64,000 nt of DNA from positions 1-64,000 of the forward strand of contig NZ_QGDL01000019.1 of NCBI RefSeq assembly GCF_003149245.1, read 5' to 3'. This DNA is from Faecalicatena orotica (GTDB lineage Bacteria > Bacillota > Clostridia > Lachnospirales > Lachnospiraceae). The translations under genes and the position numbers were made by a program. Positions 63,800 through 64,000 of this stretch are shown here, piece after piece (positions within the stretch are counted from its first letter, which is position 1; each line of letters begins with the position of its first letter). Below the pieces are notes generated by a model. The model saw nothing but the letters and a program-made list of their open reading frames with translations. It did no database searches and had not been told where the DNA came from.

Positions 63800-64000
63800 A
63801 TGTTAAATTTAGCAACAAAACACAATGACCCGGAACAAAGGCTGGGGTGGAATGAACGGATCGGCTATGCTTCTGCTGCGTTTGGATGGAATATGATTAA
63901 CGGCATCATCGGAACGTTTCTTACGGTTTACTTTACAAACGTCGCATTTTTAGATGCAGCGATTATTTCTACGATTATTGCAGTTTCAAAATTATTTGAC
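63800..64000 (+). CDS. GPH-family sugar:cation symporter, N-terminal part (runs off the window)
   Basis: The first 67 codons follow AAGGGAAGGAG. NERIGYASAAFGWNMINGII is the opening helix of GPH symporters, and the frame reaches AVSKLFD, the start of the signature loop, at the edge. It is a fifth copy of this family in the window, after the AraC gene at 61015, so a further carbohydrate module probably continues to the right. Confidence 0.88.
   Translation, partial: MLNLATKHNDPEQRLGWNERIGYASAAFGWNMINGIIGTFLTVYFTNVAFLDAAIISTIIAVSKLFD

Noticed and set aside
1-64000. CRISPR array, tRNA or rRNA genes, prophage
   Set aside because: I found no regularly spaced repeats, no tRNA-like or rRNA segments, and no phage structural genes or integrase in the window.

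Overview
The window reads as a chromosomal segment of a gut-type Lachnospiraceae (Clostridia) bacterium. Evidence for this is low-to-mid GC coding with AAGGAGG-type ribosome binding sites, many intracellular glycoside hydrolases paired with GPH-family sugar:cation symporters and AraC regulators, GH3 enzymes with the permuted domain order known from Butyrivibrio and Ruminococcus, and LytTR/GHKL two-component pairs. No tRNA, rRNA, CRISPR array or intact insertion sequence was seen. The genus is not resolved.

Left third (about 0.5-33 kb): after two small HTH regulators and a membrane metallophosphoesterase comes a run of four carbohydrate modules, each with its own AraC-type regulator. Module 1 (2.7-14.0 kb) has AraC, GPH symporter, GH43, GH78, GH43-CBM32, GH2 and a broken GH43. 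Module 2 (14.1-20.5 kb) has AraC, GPH, GH78 and an esterase. Module 3 (20.6-26.4 kb) has AraC, a PAP2 phosphatase, a second GH43-CBM32 and GPH. Module 4 (26.7-33.1 kb) has AraC, a permuted GH3 and a second GH2. None of these hydrolases has a signal peptide, so the logic is import of small rhamnose-, arabinose/xylose-, galactose- or glucose-containing plant glycosides, followed by cytoplasmic trimming. A fifth GPH symporter starts at the right edge.

Middle (33-42.5 kb): a TetR gene under a perfect 46-nt palindrome with a CPBP protease gene cut by an in-frame stop; a Fic AMP-transferase gene lying between a decayed 5' copy of a MATE gene and the intact MATE gene; an esterase; and a TetR-FtsX-ABC export operon. 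At 42.1-42.45 kb is a compact locus with all the parts of a par/Fst-like type I toxin-antitoxin system: a 28-residue membrane peptide, a convergent antisense RNA promoter, a shared bidirectional terminator and direct repeats.

Right third (42.5-61 kb): a duplicated block. Each copy has a divergent LysR gene, a small coiled protein of about 80 residues, flavin or aldo/keto redox genes (several decayed), a LytTR response regulator, a GHKL histidine kinase and a large membrane-anchored permuted GH3 glycosidase. Both GH3 promoters carry paired ACC-type repeats spaced exactly 21 bp, the geometry used by LytTR regulators. This paired signalling and ecto-glycosidase cassette is the best candidate for an undescribed system here. 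The second copy is decaying: its LysR has an in-frame stop and its reductase is broken.

Right end (61-64 kb): a further AraC regulator, an AlbA/Schlafen-type ATP-binding regulator under a promoter built from TTAGAAT repeats, and a truncated GPH symporter.
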